Below are positions 34,580 to 49,641 of a stretch of DNA of 64,000 bases, one piece after another; within the stretch, counting starts at the first letter, position 1, and each line of letters starts with the position of its first letter. Location: positions 1-64,000 of the forward strand of contig JACVCH010000014.1 in the NCBI GenBank assembly GCA_016742175.1, given 5' to 3'. This DNA is from Rhizobiaceae bacterium. Lineage in GTDB: Bacteria; Pseudomonadota; Alphaproteobacteria; Rhizobiales; Rhizobiaceae. Made by a program: the position numbers and the translations under genes. The notes below the pieces were generated by a model that was given only the letters and a program-made list of their open reading frames with translations, was not told the origin of the DNA and ran no database searches.

Positions 34580-36883
34580 CTATTTCGCGGCCATTATCGC
34601 CTGCCATACGCGCTGTGGCGTAGCGGGCATTTCGATGTGGCCGATCCCGTAGGCGCGCCAGAGCGCATCCGTCACCGCATTGAGCGCGGCGGGCGTCGAG
34701 CCGATCGTGCCCGCCTCGCCCGCACCTTTGATGCCGAGCGCGTTGGTGGTGGACGGAACGTTGCGGGTCTCGAAGTGAAAGTTCGGGAAATCGTCGGCGC
34801 GCGGCACGGCATAGTCCATGAAGCTTGCCGTGACGAGCTGGCCGTCCTCGCCGTAGATCGCCTCCTCGCACAGCGCCTGGCCGATGCCCTGCACGACGCC
34901 GCCATGGACCTGCCCCGCGAGCAGGATCGGGTTCACCGTCGCACCGAAATCGTCGACGATCGTGTACCGCACGATCTGCGTCTCGCCGGTGTCCGGATCG
35001 ATCTCGACCTCGCAGATATGCGTGCCGTTCGGATAGGTCGCCTCATCCTGAACGAACTCGCCGAACCCTTTGAGATCGGATTCGTTTTTGGCCGCGCGGG
35101 CGATGCCGGCGAAGTCGATGACGCGGTCGGTGCCGACGATCTTCGCGGTGCCGTCGATCAGTTCGATGTCGGCCGGCGAGGCTTCCAGTTCGTCGGCCGC
35201 GATGCGCTTCAATTTCTCGGCGAGGTCTTCGCCGGCGCGCGCGGCCGAGACGCCGCCGAGCGGGATCGAGCGCGAGCCGCCCGTGCCGCCGCCCTTGTCC
35301 AGCCGGTCGGTGTCGCCCTGGTGGACCTTGATGCGCGAGATGTCGACGTTGAGCTTTTCGGCGACGAACTGTGCGTAGGCCGTCGCGTGGCCCTGCCCGT
35401 TCGACTGGGTGCCGATCGAAAGCGTCAGGTTTCCGTCCGCGCCGAGTTCGACATGGGCCGGCTCCGAGCCCGCGAAGGCGCAGGCCTCGACATAGGTCGC
35501 CATCCCAATGCCGCGGATGCGGCCGTTCGACTTCGCCTCCTCGTTGCGCGCATCGAAGCCGTCCCATTCGGCGCGTTCCAGCGCCGCCGTCATGTGGCCG
35601 TCGAACTCGCCGACATCGTATTTGCGGCCGGTCGCGGTGGTGTAGGGGAATTGCTCGGGGCGGATGAAATTGCGCCGGCGGATTTCGGGGGCCGCAAGGT
35701 TCAGGTCGCGCGCGCACTGGTCGACCAGCTTTTCGAGCTGGAAGGCGGCTTCGGGCCGCCCCGCGCCGCGATAGGCGTCGACGGGCGTGGTGTTGGTGTA
35801 GATGCCGCGGATCGTGACGTCGAGCGCAGGTATGTCGTAGACCCCGGTCGCCATGGTCGCGCCGATCCAGGGAATGAACGGGCCGACCTGCGAGCAATAG
35901 GCGCCCATATTGGCGTCGGTCTTCACGCGCAGCGCGAGGAAACGTCCGTCCCCGTCCATCGCCATCTCGGCGATGGCGAGATTGTCGCGGCCGTGCGCGT
36001 CGGTCAGGAAGTGCTCGGTGCGGTCACTGGTCCACTTGACCGGCTGGCCGAGCCGCTTTGCCGCTTCCAGCACGAGCGCATATTCGCGGTAGGTGAACAT
36101 CTTGGTGCCGAAGCCGCCGCCGACATCGGGCGTGACGACGCGCAGCTTGTCGTGGCCGATGCGGAACACCTGGTCGCACAGCGTGCGGCGCATCGAATGG
36201 ACGCCCTGAGAGCCCGTCGTCAGCGTGAAGCGGTCTTCGCCTTCGATCCATTCGCCGAGCGCCGCGCGCGGCTCCATGTAGTTGGAGACGAGCCGGTTGT
36301 TGCGGAACTCGATGCGCGAGACATGGGCGGCCCTGGCGAAGGCCGCGTCCGTCTCGTCCGCCTTGCCCATCTTGTATTCGAAGGCGATGTTCGCGGCCCG
36401 CTCCTCCCAGACGGCGGGAGCGCCATCGGCAAGCGCGGCGGTGATGTCGGATACCGCGTCTTCCGGCTCGAAGTCGATCTCCAGGAGGTCGGCGGCGTCC
36501 TGTGCCTGCGCGCGCGTCTCGGCGACGATGAAGGCGACCGCGTCGCCCACATAGGCGACCTCACCGGCGCAGAGGATCGGGATGTCGCGCGCCGGGGCGC
36601 GGGTGCCGTCCGGCTGTTTTTGCATCGCCACCGTCTGCAGCGCGCCGAGATGGGCGAGGGCAGCGCCGGTCAGCACCAGGCGGACGCCCTCGCTTGCCAG
36701 TGCCGCCTCCGTCGAGCCGATGGTAAAAGAGCCCTTGGCGATCGGCGAGCGCAGGACGAAACCGTGGAGGACGCCCTCCCGCGTCAGATCGTCGGTGTAG
36801 CGGCCCTGCCCCCGGATGAAGGCATCGTCTTCGAGGCGACGGACGGGCGCACCCATTCCGAACTTCGGCGTCATCACATTCAT
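34580..36883 (-). CDS. Orphan xanthine-dehydrogenase-family molybdopterin large subunit (form II CoxL-like)
   Basis: 767-aa molybdenum hydroxylase subunit. The substrate loop reads A-Y-R-G-A-G-R (370-376), the form II signature; true CO dehydrogenase (form I) has A-Y-R-C-S-F-R. G-G-G-F-G-T-K (255-261) and the catalytic Glu723 (K-G-A-G-E-A-G) are present, so the enzyme appears active. ATG 36883 follows GGAAAG; longer N-terminal extensions have no ribosome site. The FAD (CoxM) and 2Fe-2S (CoxS) subunits are not adjacent. Substrate unknown, probably an aldehyde or heteroaromatic. Confidence 0.9.
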   Translation of the reverse strand: MNVMTPKFGMGAPVRRLEDDAFIRGQGRYTDDLTREGVLHGFVLRSPIAKGSFTIGSTEAALASEGVRLVLTGAALAHLGALQTVAMQKQPDGTRAPARDIPILCAGEVAYVGDAVAFIVAETRAQAQDAADLLEIDFEPEDAVSDITAALADGAPAVWEERAANIAFEYKMGKADETDAAFARAAHVSRIEFRNNRLVSNYMEPRAALGEWIEGEDRFTLTTGSQGVHSMRRTLCDQVFRIGHDKLRVVTPDVGGGFGTKMFTYREYALVLEAAKRLGQPVKWTSDRTEHFLTDAHGRDNLAIAEMAMDGDGRFLALRVKTDANMGAYCSQVGPFIPWIGATMATGVYDIPALDVTIRGIYTNTTPVDAYRGAGRPEAAFQLEKLVDQCARDLNLAAPEIRRRNFIRPEQFPYTTATGRKYDVGEFDGHMTAALERAEWDGFDARNEEAKSNGRIRGIGMATYVEACAFAGSEPAHVELGADGNLTLSIGTQSNGQGHATAYAQFVAEKLNVDISRIKVHQGDTDRLDKGGGTGGSRSIPLGGVSAARAGEDLAEKLKRIAADELEASPADIELIDGTAKIVGTDRVIDFAGIARAAKNESDLKGFGEFVQDEATYPNGTHICEVEIDPDTGETQIVRYTIVDDFGATVNPILLAGQVHGGVVQGIGQALCEEAIYGEDGQLVTASFMDYAVPRADDFPNFHFETRNVPSTTNALGIKGAGEAGTIGSTPAALNAVTDALWRAYGIGHIEMPATPQRVWQAIMAAK

Positions 36884-37031
36884 GGAAAACTTTCCGGATC
36901 GTTTCGGGAGATTGCCAGTGAACTGGCGCGGGCGAACAGTTTTGTCGAGGGCCAGCATCGTGTAAAGACCGGCCAGCCGATCAATTCTCGCGGAGTGCGG
37001 CCGACCGTTTCCGCATATCCAGGGGCATGCC

Positions 37032-39668
37032 ATGACGATCGACACCGGAAAGGTCTACCGTCTCGAGGACTATCGCCCGAGCGACTACGCCATCCGCGCG
37101 ACCGACCTCGTCTTCCGCCTCGACCCGTCCCATGCGCGCGTCACCGCGACGCTCGACCTCGAACGGCGCGAGGATGCCGCGCTCGACGCGCCGCTCGTCC
37201 TCGACGGCGACGGGCTGAAGCTTCTGTCGTTGACGCTGGACGGCACGCAACTGCCGGCGGGAGGCTTCGAGGCGACGCCCGACCGTCTGACCATCGCCCG
37301 CCTGCCGAAAGGTCCGTTCTCGCTCGTCATCGAGACGGAACTCGCCCCTGAGGCCAATTCGGCGCTGATGGGGCTTTACCTGTCGAATGGCGTCTACTGC
37401 ACGCAATGCGAGGCGGAAGGCTTTCGCCGCATCACCTATTTCCTCGACCGGCCGGACGTCATGTCCGTCTATACGGTGCGCGTGGAGGCGCCGAAAGCAT
37501 CCGCGCCGATCCTGTTGTCCAACGGCAATCCGGTCGAAAGCGGCGATCTCGAAGATGGCTGGCACTATGCCGTCTGGCACGACCCGCATCTCAAGCCCTC
37601 CTATCTCTTCGCGCTCGTCGCCGGCGATTTGGGGCGCATCACCGACAGTTTCACCACCCGTTCGGGCCGCACCGTCGAGCTCGGCATCTATGTCGAGAAG
37701 GGCAAGGAAGCGCGCGCGGCCTACGCGATGGACGCGCTCAAGCGCTCGATGTCGTGGGACGAGGAGGTCTTCGGCCTCGAGTACGATCTCGACGTCTTCA
37801 ACATCGTCGCCGTGTCCGATTTCAACATGGGCGCGATGGAGAACAAGGGCCTCAACATCTTCAACGACAAATACGTCCTTGCCGACGAGGAGACCGCGAC
37901 CGATGCCGATTTCGCCAATATCGAGGCGATCATCGCGCACGAGTATTTCCACAATTGGACAGGCAACAGAATCACTTGCCGGGACTGGTTCCAGCTCTGC
38001 CTCAAGGAAGGGCTGACCGTCTTCCGCGACCACGAATTCTCCGCCGACATGCGCTCGCGGGCGGTCAAGCGCATCGCCGAGGTGCGCACGCTGAAGTCGC
38101 TGCAGTTTCCCGAGGACCAGGGGCCGCTCGCCCATCCGGTGCGCCCGCGCCGTTATCGGGAGATCAACAACTTCTACACGGCGACGGTCTACGAGAAGGG
38201 TTCGGAAGTCGTGCGGATGATCCGCACCATCCTCGGCGCCGAGACATTCCGACGCGGCATGGACCTCTATTTCGAGCGCCATGACGGCGATGCGGCCACC
38301 ATCGAGGACTTCCTCAAGGTGTTCGAGGACGTCTCCGGCCGCGACCTCTCGCAGTTCGCGCTCTGGTATCACCAGGCCGGCACGCCGCATGTCAGCGTCT
38401 CCAGCACCTATGACGAGGCGCGCGGGGAACTTTCGCTCGACATCGAGCAATCGGTTCCGCCGACGCCGTCCGAAAGCCGCAAGCGCGTCATGCATATCCC
38501 ACTCGCCGTCGGTCTCGTCGGCAGGGACGGAAGCAATCTCGACGCTGCACCTGCCGATGCCTCCGGTTTTGCGGATGGCGTGATCCACCTGAAGAAGCGC
38601 CGGCAGACGATCCGCTTCACAGGACTATCCGAGCGCCCAGCCATCTCGCTCAATCGCGGCTTCTCGGCCCCGATCACGCTGGCGAGCGAGCAGAGCGTCG
38701 AGGACCGGCTGTTTCTCGCCCGGCACGACAGCGACCTCGTCGCGCGCTGGCAGGCGCTGAACGGGCTCCTGTCGGATCATCTGATCGAAACGAGCCGGAC
38801 CCCTGCCCCGCAAAGCAACATGGCCGGGCGGCTTGCCGAAGTCCTCGGCGCCATCGCAGCCGACGATGCGCTCGAGCCCGCCTACCGCGCGCTCGCACTG
38901 ACGCCGCCGAGCGAGGCGGACGTCGCGCGCGAGATCGGCTCGAACATCGATCCCGACGCGATCCATGCCGCGCGCGACGCGCTCGTCGACGCGATCGCAG
39001 CGGCAAATCGTGAATCATTCGAAGGGCTTTACGGCGAACTCGAAGACACCGATTCATTCTCGCCGGACGCGGCCAGCGCCGGCCGGCGCGCGCTGCGCAA
39101 CGTCCTCCTCGACTACGCCTCGGCAGCGCAGGGCACGCCCGATCTCGCGGCCGGCCAGTACCGCGATGCGACCAACATGACCGAGCGCGCGGCCGCGCTC
39201 GCCGTCCTCGCCCACCGCTTCCCGGCCTCAGAAGAAACCGTGTCCGCGCTTGCCGATTTCGAGACGCGCTATGAGGACAATCCGCTGGTGCTCGACAAGT
39301 GGTTCCAGATCCAGGCGACCATTCCGGGCGATGCGGCCCTTTCCCGCGTCGAGAAGCTCACCCGGCACGGCGCGTTCTCGATCGGCAATCCGAACCGCGT
39401 GCGCTCGCTGATCGGCACCTTCGCGAGCTCCAACCAGACCGGGTTCCACCGGGCCGATGGCGCCGGTTACCGCTTCTTCGCAGACCGCATCATCGAGGTC
39501 GAGAAGCGCAATCCGCAGGTCGCGGCGCGGCTCGCCACCGCCTTCCGTTCCTGGCGTTCGCTGGAGCCCGGACGACAGGAACTGGCACGCGGGGAACTCG
39601 CGCGCATCGCCGCCATTCCCGGCCTTTCGACGGACCTGAAGGACATCGTCGACCGAACGCTTGCCTAA
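37032..39668 (+). CDS. pepN: Aminopeptidase N (M1 family)
   Basis: 878-aa zinc aminopeptidase. Exopeptidase motif G-A-M-E-N at 267-271; zinc site H303-E304-Y-F-H307 with Glu326 eighteen residues after the second His. Catalyses release of N-terminal residues from peptides in the cytoplasm. It diverges from the CoxL-like gene. The C-terminal PepN domain is present. Length matches proteobacterial PepN. Confidence 0.97.
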   Translation: MTIDTGKVYRLEDYRPSDYAIRATDLVFRLDPSHARVTATLDLERREDAALDAPLVLDGDGLKLLSLTLDGTQLPAGGFEATPDRLTIARLPKGPFSLVIETELAPEANSALMGLYLSNGVYCTQCEAEGFRRITYFLDRPDVMSVYTVRVEAPKASAPILLSNGNPVESGDLEDGWHYAVWHDPHLKPSYLFALVAGDLGRITDSFTTRSGRTVELGIYVEKGKEARAAYAMDALKRSMSWDEEVFGLEYDLDVFNIVAVSDFNMGAMENKGLNIFNDKYVLADEETATDADFANIEAIIAHEYFHNWTGNRITCRDWFQLCLKEGLTVFRDHEFSADMRSRAVKRIAEVRTLKSLQFPEDQGPLAHPVRPRRYREINNFYTATVYEKGSEVVRMIRTILGAETFRRGMDLYFERHDGDAATIEDFLKVFEDVSGRDLSQFALWYHQAGTPHVSVSSTYDEARGELSLDIEQSVPPTPSESRKRVMHIPLAVGLVGRDGSNLDAAPADASGFADGVIHLKKRRQTIRFTGLSERPAISLNRGFSAPITLASEQSVEDRLFLARHDSDLVARWQALNGLLSDHLIETSRTPAPQSNMAGRLAEVLGAIAADDALEPAYRALALTPPSEADVAREIGSNIDPDAIHAARDALVDAIAAANRESFEGLYGELEDTDSFSPDAASAGRRALRNVLLDYASAAQGTPDLAAGQYRDATNMTERAAALAVLAHRFPASEETVSALADFETRYEDNPLVLDKWFQIQATIPGDAALSRVEKLTRHGAFSIGNPNRVRSLIGTFASSNQTGFHRADGAGYRFFADRIIEVEKRNPQVAARLATAFRSWRSLEPGRQELARGELARIAAIPGLSTDLKDIVDRTLA

Positions 39669-39812
39669 CGGGCACCATCAACGCGTCAATAATTTATCAA
39701 GATTTGGCCGCACGCTCTGGACAGCGCGAATCGGCTCTGATTCCTTATAGACGATTCGGAAGTGCGGCGTTGCCGGATCGATTCGCAAGTTTGAAAATTC
39801 GGGGAGCCATCG

Positions 39813-42143
<2,331 letters not shown>

Positions 42144-42158
42144 GGCAACCGGCAGCCA

Positions 42159-42289
42159 GGCGTCATTCCGGAAGCGGATCGGAGCGCAGCGACGATCGGA
42201 TATCCGGAACCCATTCCGTAACCGTCAAACTCACGGAGTGGGTTCCGGCTCTTGCCTCGCTGCGCTCGGACTTCGGCCGGAATGACGCC
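42159..42289. repeat. Palindromic intergenic repeat, copy B
   Basis: Begins GGCGTCATTCCGGAA and ends GGAATGACGCC, complementary ends as in a palindrome. Interior blocks (CGCAGCGACGA, ATATCCGGAACCC, GGTTCCGGCTC) match copy A at 29731-29859 with substitutions that are often compensated in the opposite arm. It lies between convergent pleC-like and glnE. Confidence 0.78.
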
Positions 42290-42321
42290 TTCGAGGCTCT
42301 CCGCTACTGTCCCCCCGGTCG

Positions 42322-45266
<2,945 letters not shown>

Positions 45267-45270
<4 letters not shown>

Positions 45271-46697
45271 GGAGTTGGGGAATCGCCTGCCGGGAAGATC
45301 ATGGAGGCGCATAATCCAGGGTTTTCGCCCGACAATTCAAGCCGTCCGCCGTGAAAGGTCATCACGGCCTTGGCCAAGCTCAGGCCGAGGCCCGAACCCG
45401 GCTGCGACCGGCTCTGCTCCAGCCGCACGAAGCGCTCCGTCGCCCGCGTGCGTTCTTCCTCCGGAATGCCCGGGCCGGTGTCGCAGACGGAAACGACGAT
45501 CTCCCCGCCCTTGCGCTCCGCGGTCACGCGCACACTGGGCGCATTACCCGACCCGGCGGAATACTTGATCGCGTTGTCGACGACGTTCGACAGAGACTGG
45601 CCGATCAATTCGCGGTTGCCGGTGATGTTGAGTTCATGCGGCGCATCGGCGGACAATGCGACACCCACTTCCTCGGCCGCGGGCTCGTAAAGCTCCACCA
45701 CGTCGGCCACGATGGCGGCAAGGTCGATCGCCGCCGTGTGCTCGGCCGAATAGCCGGATTCCAGGCGGCTGATCATCAGGATCGCGTTGAAGGTGCGGAT
45801 GAGCTGGTCGGATTCGGCGATCGTCGCCTCCAGCGCGGCGCGGTGCTGCGGGGCGTTGTCCCTGGCGAGCGCCGCCTCGGCGCGGTTGCGCAGTCGGGTC
45901 AGCGGCGTCTTCAGGTCGTGCGCGATGTTGTCGGAGACCTGTTTCAGACCTTCATTGAGCGCGCCGATCCGGGCCAGCATCTCGTTGAGATTCTGCGATA
46001 GGCGGTCGAATTCGTCGCCGGCGCCGGCGACCGGTAGGCGACCCGAAAGATCGCCGCCCATGATGCGCCGGCTGGCGTCCGAAATATTGTCGATGCGCTT
46101 CAGCGCCCGCCGCCCGACGAGGAACCAGATGACGAGCGCACCGAGGCCCATCATGCCGAAGGCGACGATCAGGGCGCGGCGGATCACGTTGCCGAAGCGT
46201 TCCGGCTCGCCGAGATCGCGGCCGACGAGTAAGATCATCTGGTTGGGCAGGCGCACGACCACAGCCATCGCCATGTGCGGGCCCTCGCGCGCGGCGGGCA
46301 CGTCCGCGCCGCGCGCATCGGTCTCGCCGTAGCGCTCATAGGAAAACGGCCGCTCGGTCCAGCCTTCGGCCGCAAGCACCTGCGGCTCGAGACTGCGCAC
46401 GTTTCCGCCGAGGATGCGGCCCGTCGGATCGGCGATGATGTAGAGATAGGCGCCCGGCTGGCGCGACCTATTCTCGACGACGCGCACCAGCGTCGTCAGC
46501 CCGCCGCGCTGGTAGGCGCGTCCGAGGCTCAGCACCTCTTCGGAGACGGTGTCCTGGATCTGGCCGGTCAGCATGCGCATCGTCAGCGAGCCCATGTAGA
46601 AGACGAGCCCGACCGCGCAGATCGCGAACAGCAGGAGATAGAGCGCGGAAAGCCGCGCCGCCGTCGTCTTCATCAGCGCGGAGATGGAGCCCAGCAT
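45267..46697 (-). CDS. HAMP-domain sensor histidine kinase
   Basis: 476-aa membrane kinase. Helices at about 17-35 and 175-195 flank a periplasmic sensor, followed by HAMP, HisKA with His260 (N-I-A-H-D-L-K-T-P-L-T) and a HATPase domain (D-T-G-P-G-I-P, G-S-G-L-G-L). ATG 46697 overlaps the regulator stop by one base (TGATG), and its own stop overlaps the glnE start. Its position after degP suggests envelope-stress sensing, though the signal is unknown. Confidence 0.9.
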
Positions 46698-47368
46698 CAC
46701 GCTTTGAGCATATAGCCGGCGCCGCGCACCGTGTGCAGGACAGGCGTGTCGAACTCCTTCTCGATCTTCGAACGGAGACGCGAGATATGGACGTCGATGA
46801 CGTTGGTCTGTGGGTCGAAATGATAGTCCCACACGTTTTCGAGCAGCATGGTGCGCGTCACCACCTGCCCCGCATGCCGCATCAGATATTCGAGCAGGCG
46901 GAATTCGCGCGGCTGCAGGGTGATCTCCTTTCCGGCGCGCTTGACGGAATGCGACAGGCGGTCGAGCTCAAGATCGCCGACGCGGTAGACGGTCTCGACA
47001 TCCTTCGAGCCGCCGCGTTTCTTCAGCACCTCGACGCGCGCGAGAAGTTCCGAAAAAGCGTAGGGCTTGGTCAGGTAGTCGTCGCCCCCGGCGCGCAGGC
47101 CGGTGACACGGTCGTCGACCTCGCCGAGCGCGGAGAGGATCAGGACCGGCGTGTCGTTGCCGCGCGCGCGCAGGCCCGCGACGACGGACAGCCCGTCGCG
47201 CCGCGGCAGCATCCGGTCGACGACGAGCACGTCATAGTCGCCGGAGCTGGCCAGCGTGTAGCCGGTCTCGCCATCGGCTGCGATGTGCGCCAGATGGCCG
47301 GCCTCGTCGAACGCCTTCTCGAGATATTCGGCCGCTTCGCGATCGTCTTCGATAACCAGCAGTTTCAT
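46697..47368 (-). CDS. OmpR-family response regulator
   Basis: 223-aa regulator with receiver domain (phospho-acceptor Asp51 in V-V-D-R-M-L-P, acidic D8/D9) and C-terminal winged helix (Y-L-M-R-H-A-G-Q-V-V, I-E-K-E-F-D-T). It is the first gene of the regulator-kinase-glnE unit, with a strong degP terminator just upstream. Confidence 0.94.
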   Translation of the reverse strand: MKLLVIEDDREAAEYLEKAFDEAGHLAHIAADGETGYTLASSGDYDVLVVDRMLPRRDGLSVVAGLRARGNDTPVLILSALGEVDDRVTGLRAGGDDYLTKPYAFSELLARVEVLKKRGGSKDVETVYRVGDLELDRLSHSVKRAGKEITLQPREFRLLEYLMRHAGQVVTRTMLLENVWDYHFDPQTNVIDVHISRLRSKIEKEFDTPVLHTVRGAGYMLKA

Positions 47369-47392
47369 CGGCGCTTGTCACTTTCGGATATG

Positions 47393-47425
47393 AAAACGAC
47401 GGCGGGTGATGGGGACCCGCCGTCG
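47393..47425 (-). terminator. Terminator after degP
   Basis: Complementary arms 47397-47407 and 47415-47425 with a 7-nt loop. On the minus strand the stem is followed by TTTTC. It insulates degP from the two-component genes. Confidence 0.75.
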
Positions 47426-47525
47426 CCGGAACCGGCCGCTAGTTGTGGACGCCAACCGGCCCAACGTCCAGCCATCGCGCAGTCTCGGAGCATCTGAAGC
47501 CGCGCGGTGGCCTGGACCTTCGAAC

Positions 47526-49076
47526 TTAGCCCTGCCCGATCGGCAGCGCGACGAAGCGGTTGGCATCGTCGCGGCTGACCTGCAGCAACACGGCGCTGCG
47601 GCCCGCCTCTTCCGCCGACGACACGGCCTTCGACACATCGTCGGACGACTTGACCGGCTGCGAGTTGACCGCGGCGATCACGTCGCCCGCCTGGATGCCG
47701 CGCTCGGCGGCAGCGCTGTCCGGGTCGACATCGGTCACGAGCAGGCCGTTGCCGTCCTCGGCCGGCACCACCGTCAGGCCGAAATCGGCGAGCGCGACAT
47801 CGGCCGAAGGCGAGGTCTGCGACGGCTGCGCCGAAGCGAGCTGGTCGTCGCCGGGCAGCGTGCCGAGTTCGACATCGATCTGCTGCGTCTCGCCATTGCG
47901 CCAGACGTCCACCTTGACGTCCTGGCCGGGCGTCAGATTGGCGATCAGGCGTGCCAGTTCACGCGGCGATTCGACCTCCTGGCCGTTGACGGCAGTGACG
48001 ACGTCACCCGCGGCGATGCCGGCCTCGAGCGCCGGGCCATCGGCCTGCGCCTCGCTGACGAGAGCGCCACGCGCGTTTTCAAGACCGAGCGATTCGGCGA
48101 TGTCGTCGGTGACGGGCTGGATCTGCACGCCGAGCCAGCCGCGCGTCACGGCGCCATTCTCGATCAGGCTCGCGATTACGCCCTCGGCGGTCGAGGACGG
48201 GATGGCGAAGGCGATGCCGACATTGCCGCCCGAGGGCGAGAAGATGGCGGTGTTGATGCCGACCACTTCGCCGTTCAGGTTGAAGGCGGGGCCGCCCGAA
48301 TTGCCGCGGTTGACGGCCGCGTCGATCTGCAGGAAGTCGTCATAGGGGCCGGCGCCGATGTCGCGGCCGCGCGCCGAGACGATGCCCGCGGTGACCGAAC
48401 CGCCGAGGCCGAACGGGTTGCCGACCGCCACGACCCACTCGCCGACGCGGATGTTGCTGTCGTCGGCAAAGGCGACATAGGTGAACTCGCGGTCGGCATC
48501 GACCTTCAGCACGGCCAGGTCGGTGCGCGGGTCGGTGCCGACGAGTTCGGCCTTGAGCTCGGAGCCGTCGTCGAGAACGACCGTGAAGGCCGAGCCGCCG
48601 CGCACGACGTGGTTGTTTGTGACGACATAGCCATCCTCGGAAATGAAGAAGCCAGAGCCCTGCGAGGTCGGACGCGCCTGCTGGCGGTCACGCTCGCGCG
48701 GCCCGCCGCGGCGGTTCTCGAACTGGCCGTCCGGGCCGCGGAACTCACGGAAGAAGCGGTTGAGCGGGTGATCCTCGGGAAGATCCTCAAAGCCGGGCAC
48801 GCTGAACGGCGAGCCGCCCTGGCCGCGATCCGACACCGGCGCGACTTCCGAATCGACGCGCACCGAAACGACCGCCGGCGACACGCGCTCGACGACATCG
48901 GCGAAGCCGGGATTCTGCTGCGTGGTCTCCACGCGCACCGCCTCGGCATTGACCGGCAGCGTGCCGGTGGTCACGGCGCCGAAGCCGATGGCGCCGGCAA
49001 TCGCGAGCGATGCGGCCGTTGCGAACAGGCGGCGCTTGCGGGTCTTGATCGGGGAAGTGTGATTGGCGTCCATCAT
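47526..49076 (-). CDS. degP: DegP/HtrA-type periplasmic serine protease (Do family)
   Basis: 516-aa envelope protease and chaperone. A signal/anchor segment lies at about 17-42. Catalytic triad His156 (T-N-N-H-V), Asp186 (T-D-L-A-V-L) and Ser260 (G-N-S-G-G). Two PDZ domains follow. ATG 49076 is preferred due to GAGGA; the frame extends further upstream without support. Gene order ccm-degP-regulator-kinase-glnE is as in Sinorhizobium. Confidence 0.95.
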   Translation of the reverse strand: MMDANHTSPIKTRKRRLFATAASLAIAGAIGFGAVTTGTLPVNAEAVRVETTQQNPGFADVVERVSPAVVSVRVDSEVAPVSDRGQGGSPFSVPGFEDLPEDHPLNRFFREFRGPDGQFENRRGGPRERDRQQARPTSQGSGFFISEDGYVVTNNHVVRGGSAFTVVLDDGSELKAELVGTDPRTDLAVLKVDADREFTYVAFADDSNIRVGEWVVAVGNPFGLGGSVTAGIVSARGRDIGAGPYDDFLQIDAAVNRGNSGGPAFNLNGEVVGINTAIFSPSGGNVGIAFAIPSSTAEGVIASLIENGAVTRGWLGVQIQPVTDDIAESLGLENARGALVSEAQADGPALEAGIAAGDVVTAVNGQEVESPRELARLIANLTPGQDVKVDVWRNGETQQIDVELGTLPGDDQLASAQPSQTSPSADVALADFGLTVVPAEDGNGLLVTDVDPDSAAAERGIQAGDVIAAVNSQPVKSSDDVSKAVSSAEEAGRSAVLLQVSRDDANRFVALPIGQG

Positions 49077-49182
49077 GAAAATCCTCGCGGAAGAAACATT
49101 GGTGCTCGACGGCACCTGATGGACGAGAGATAGGCCCGGCGACATTACGGCGCCATTTCCTCAGCATGAAACTTTCGTAATG

Positions 49183-49641
49183 TCAGTCCGAACGGCCCAG
49201 AATGCCGTTCAGTTTGCGCGTCTCCTCGTCGCTGAGGCCGGCCGCCACCGTCTTGCGGCGGCGCGCCGAGAAAACCAGGAATCCGCCGCCGACAGCGAGC
49301 AGTATCACCGGCATCCCCCACAAAAGTGCGTTGCGTGCCGTGAAGGTCGGTCGCAACAGAACGAACTCGCCATAGCGCGAGACGACATAGTCCATCACCG
49401 CGTCGTCGCTGTCGCCGGCGGCGATGCGCTCGCGTACCAGGACGCGCAGGTCGCGCGCAAGTTCGGCGTCGGAATCGTCTATCGACTGGTTCTGGCAGAC
49501 CATGCAGCGCAGTTCGCCCGAAAGCGCCCGCGCCCGCGCCTCCAGCGCCGGGTCGTCCAGCATCTCGTTCGGCGCCAGCACCGCGTGGGCGCTCGCCGCG
49601 CCGAGCGCCAGCCAGACGAAAAGCAGCCAGCGCGCGATCAT
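49183..49641 (-). CDS. ccmH: Cytochrome c maturation protein CcmH (CycL)
   Basis: 152-aa thioredoxin-like membrane protein reducing apocytochrome c haem-binding cysteines. Signal peptide at 1-20; redox motif L-R-C-x-x-C-Q with Cys46 and Cys49; C-terminal transmembrane helix. ATG 49641 overlaps the ccmF stop as ATGA. A longer frame upstream is an artefact within ccmF. Confidence 0.94.
   Translation of the reverse strand: MIARWLLFVWLALGAASAHAVLAPNEMLDDPALEARARALSGELRCMVCQNQSIDDSDAELARDLRVLVRERIAAGDSDDAVMDYVVSRYGEFVLLRPTFTARNALLWGMPVILLAVGGGFLVFSARRRKTVAAGLSDEETRKLNGILGRSD

Noticed and set aside
34580-36883. Annotation as true carbon monoxide dehydrogenase
   Set aside because: The active-site loop is A-Y-R-G-A-G-R and not A-Y-R-C-S-F-R, and partner subunits are missing.
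34637-37351. 904-codon plus-strand frame opposite the CoxL-like gene
   Set aside because: Antisense shadow with charged low-complexity translation; the opposite strand carries intact molybdenum hydroxylase motifs.
42144-42321. Possible small RNA gene between the pleC-like gene and glnE
   Set aside because: The fold is explained by the intergenic palindrome family also seen at 29731; no independent promoter or terminator is visible.
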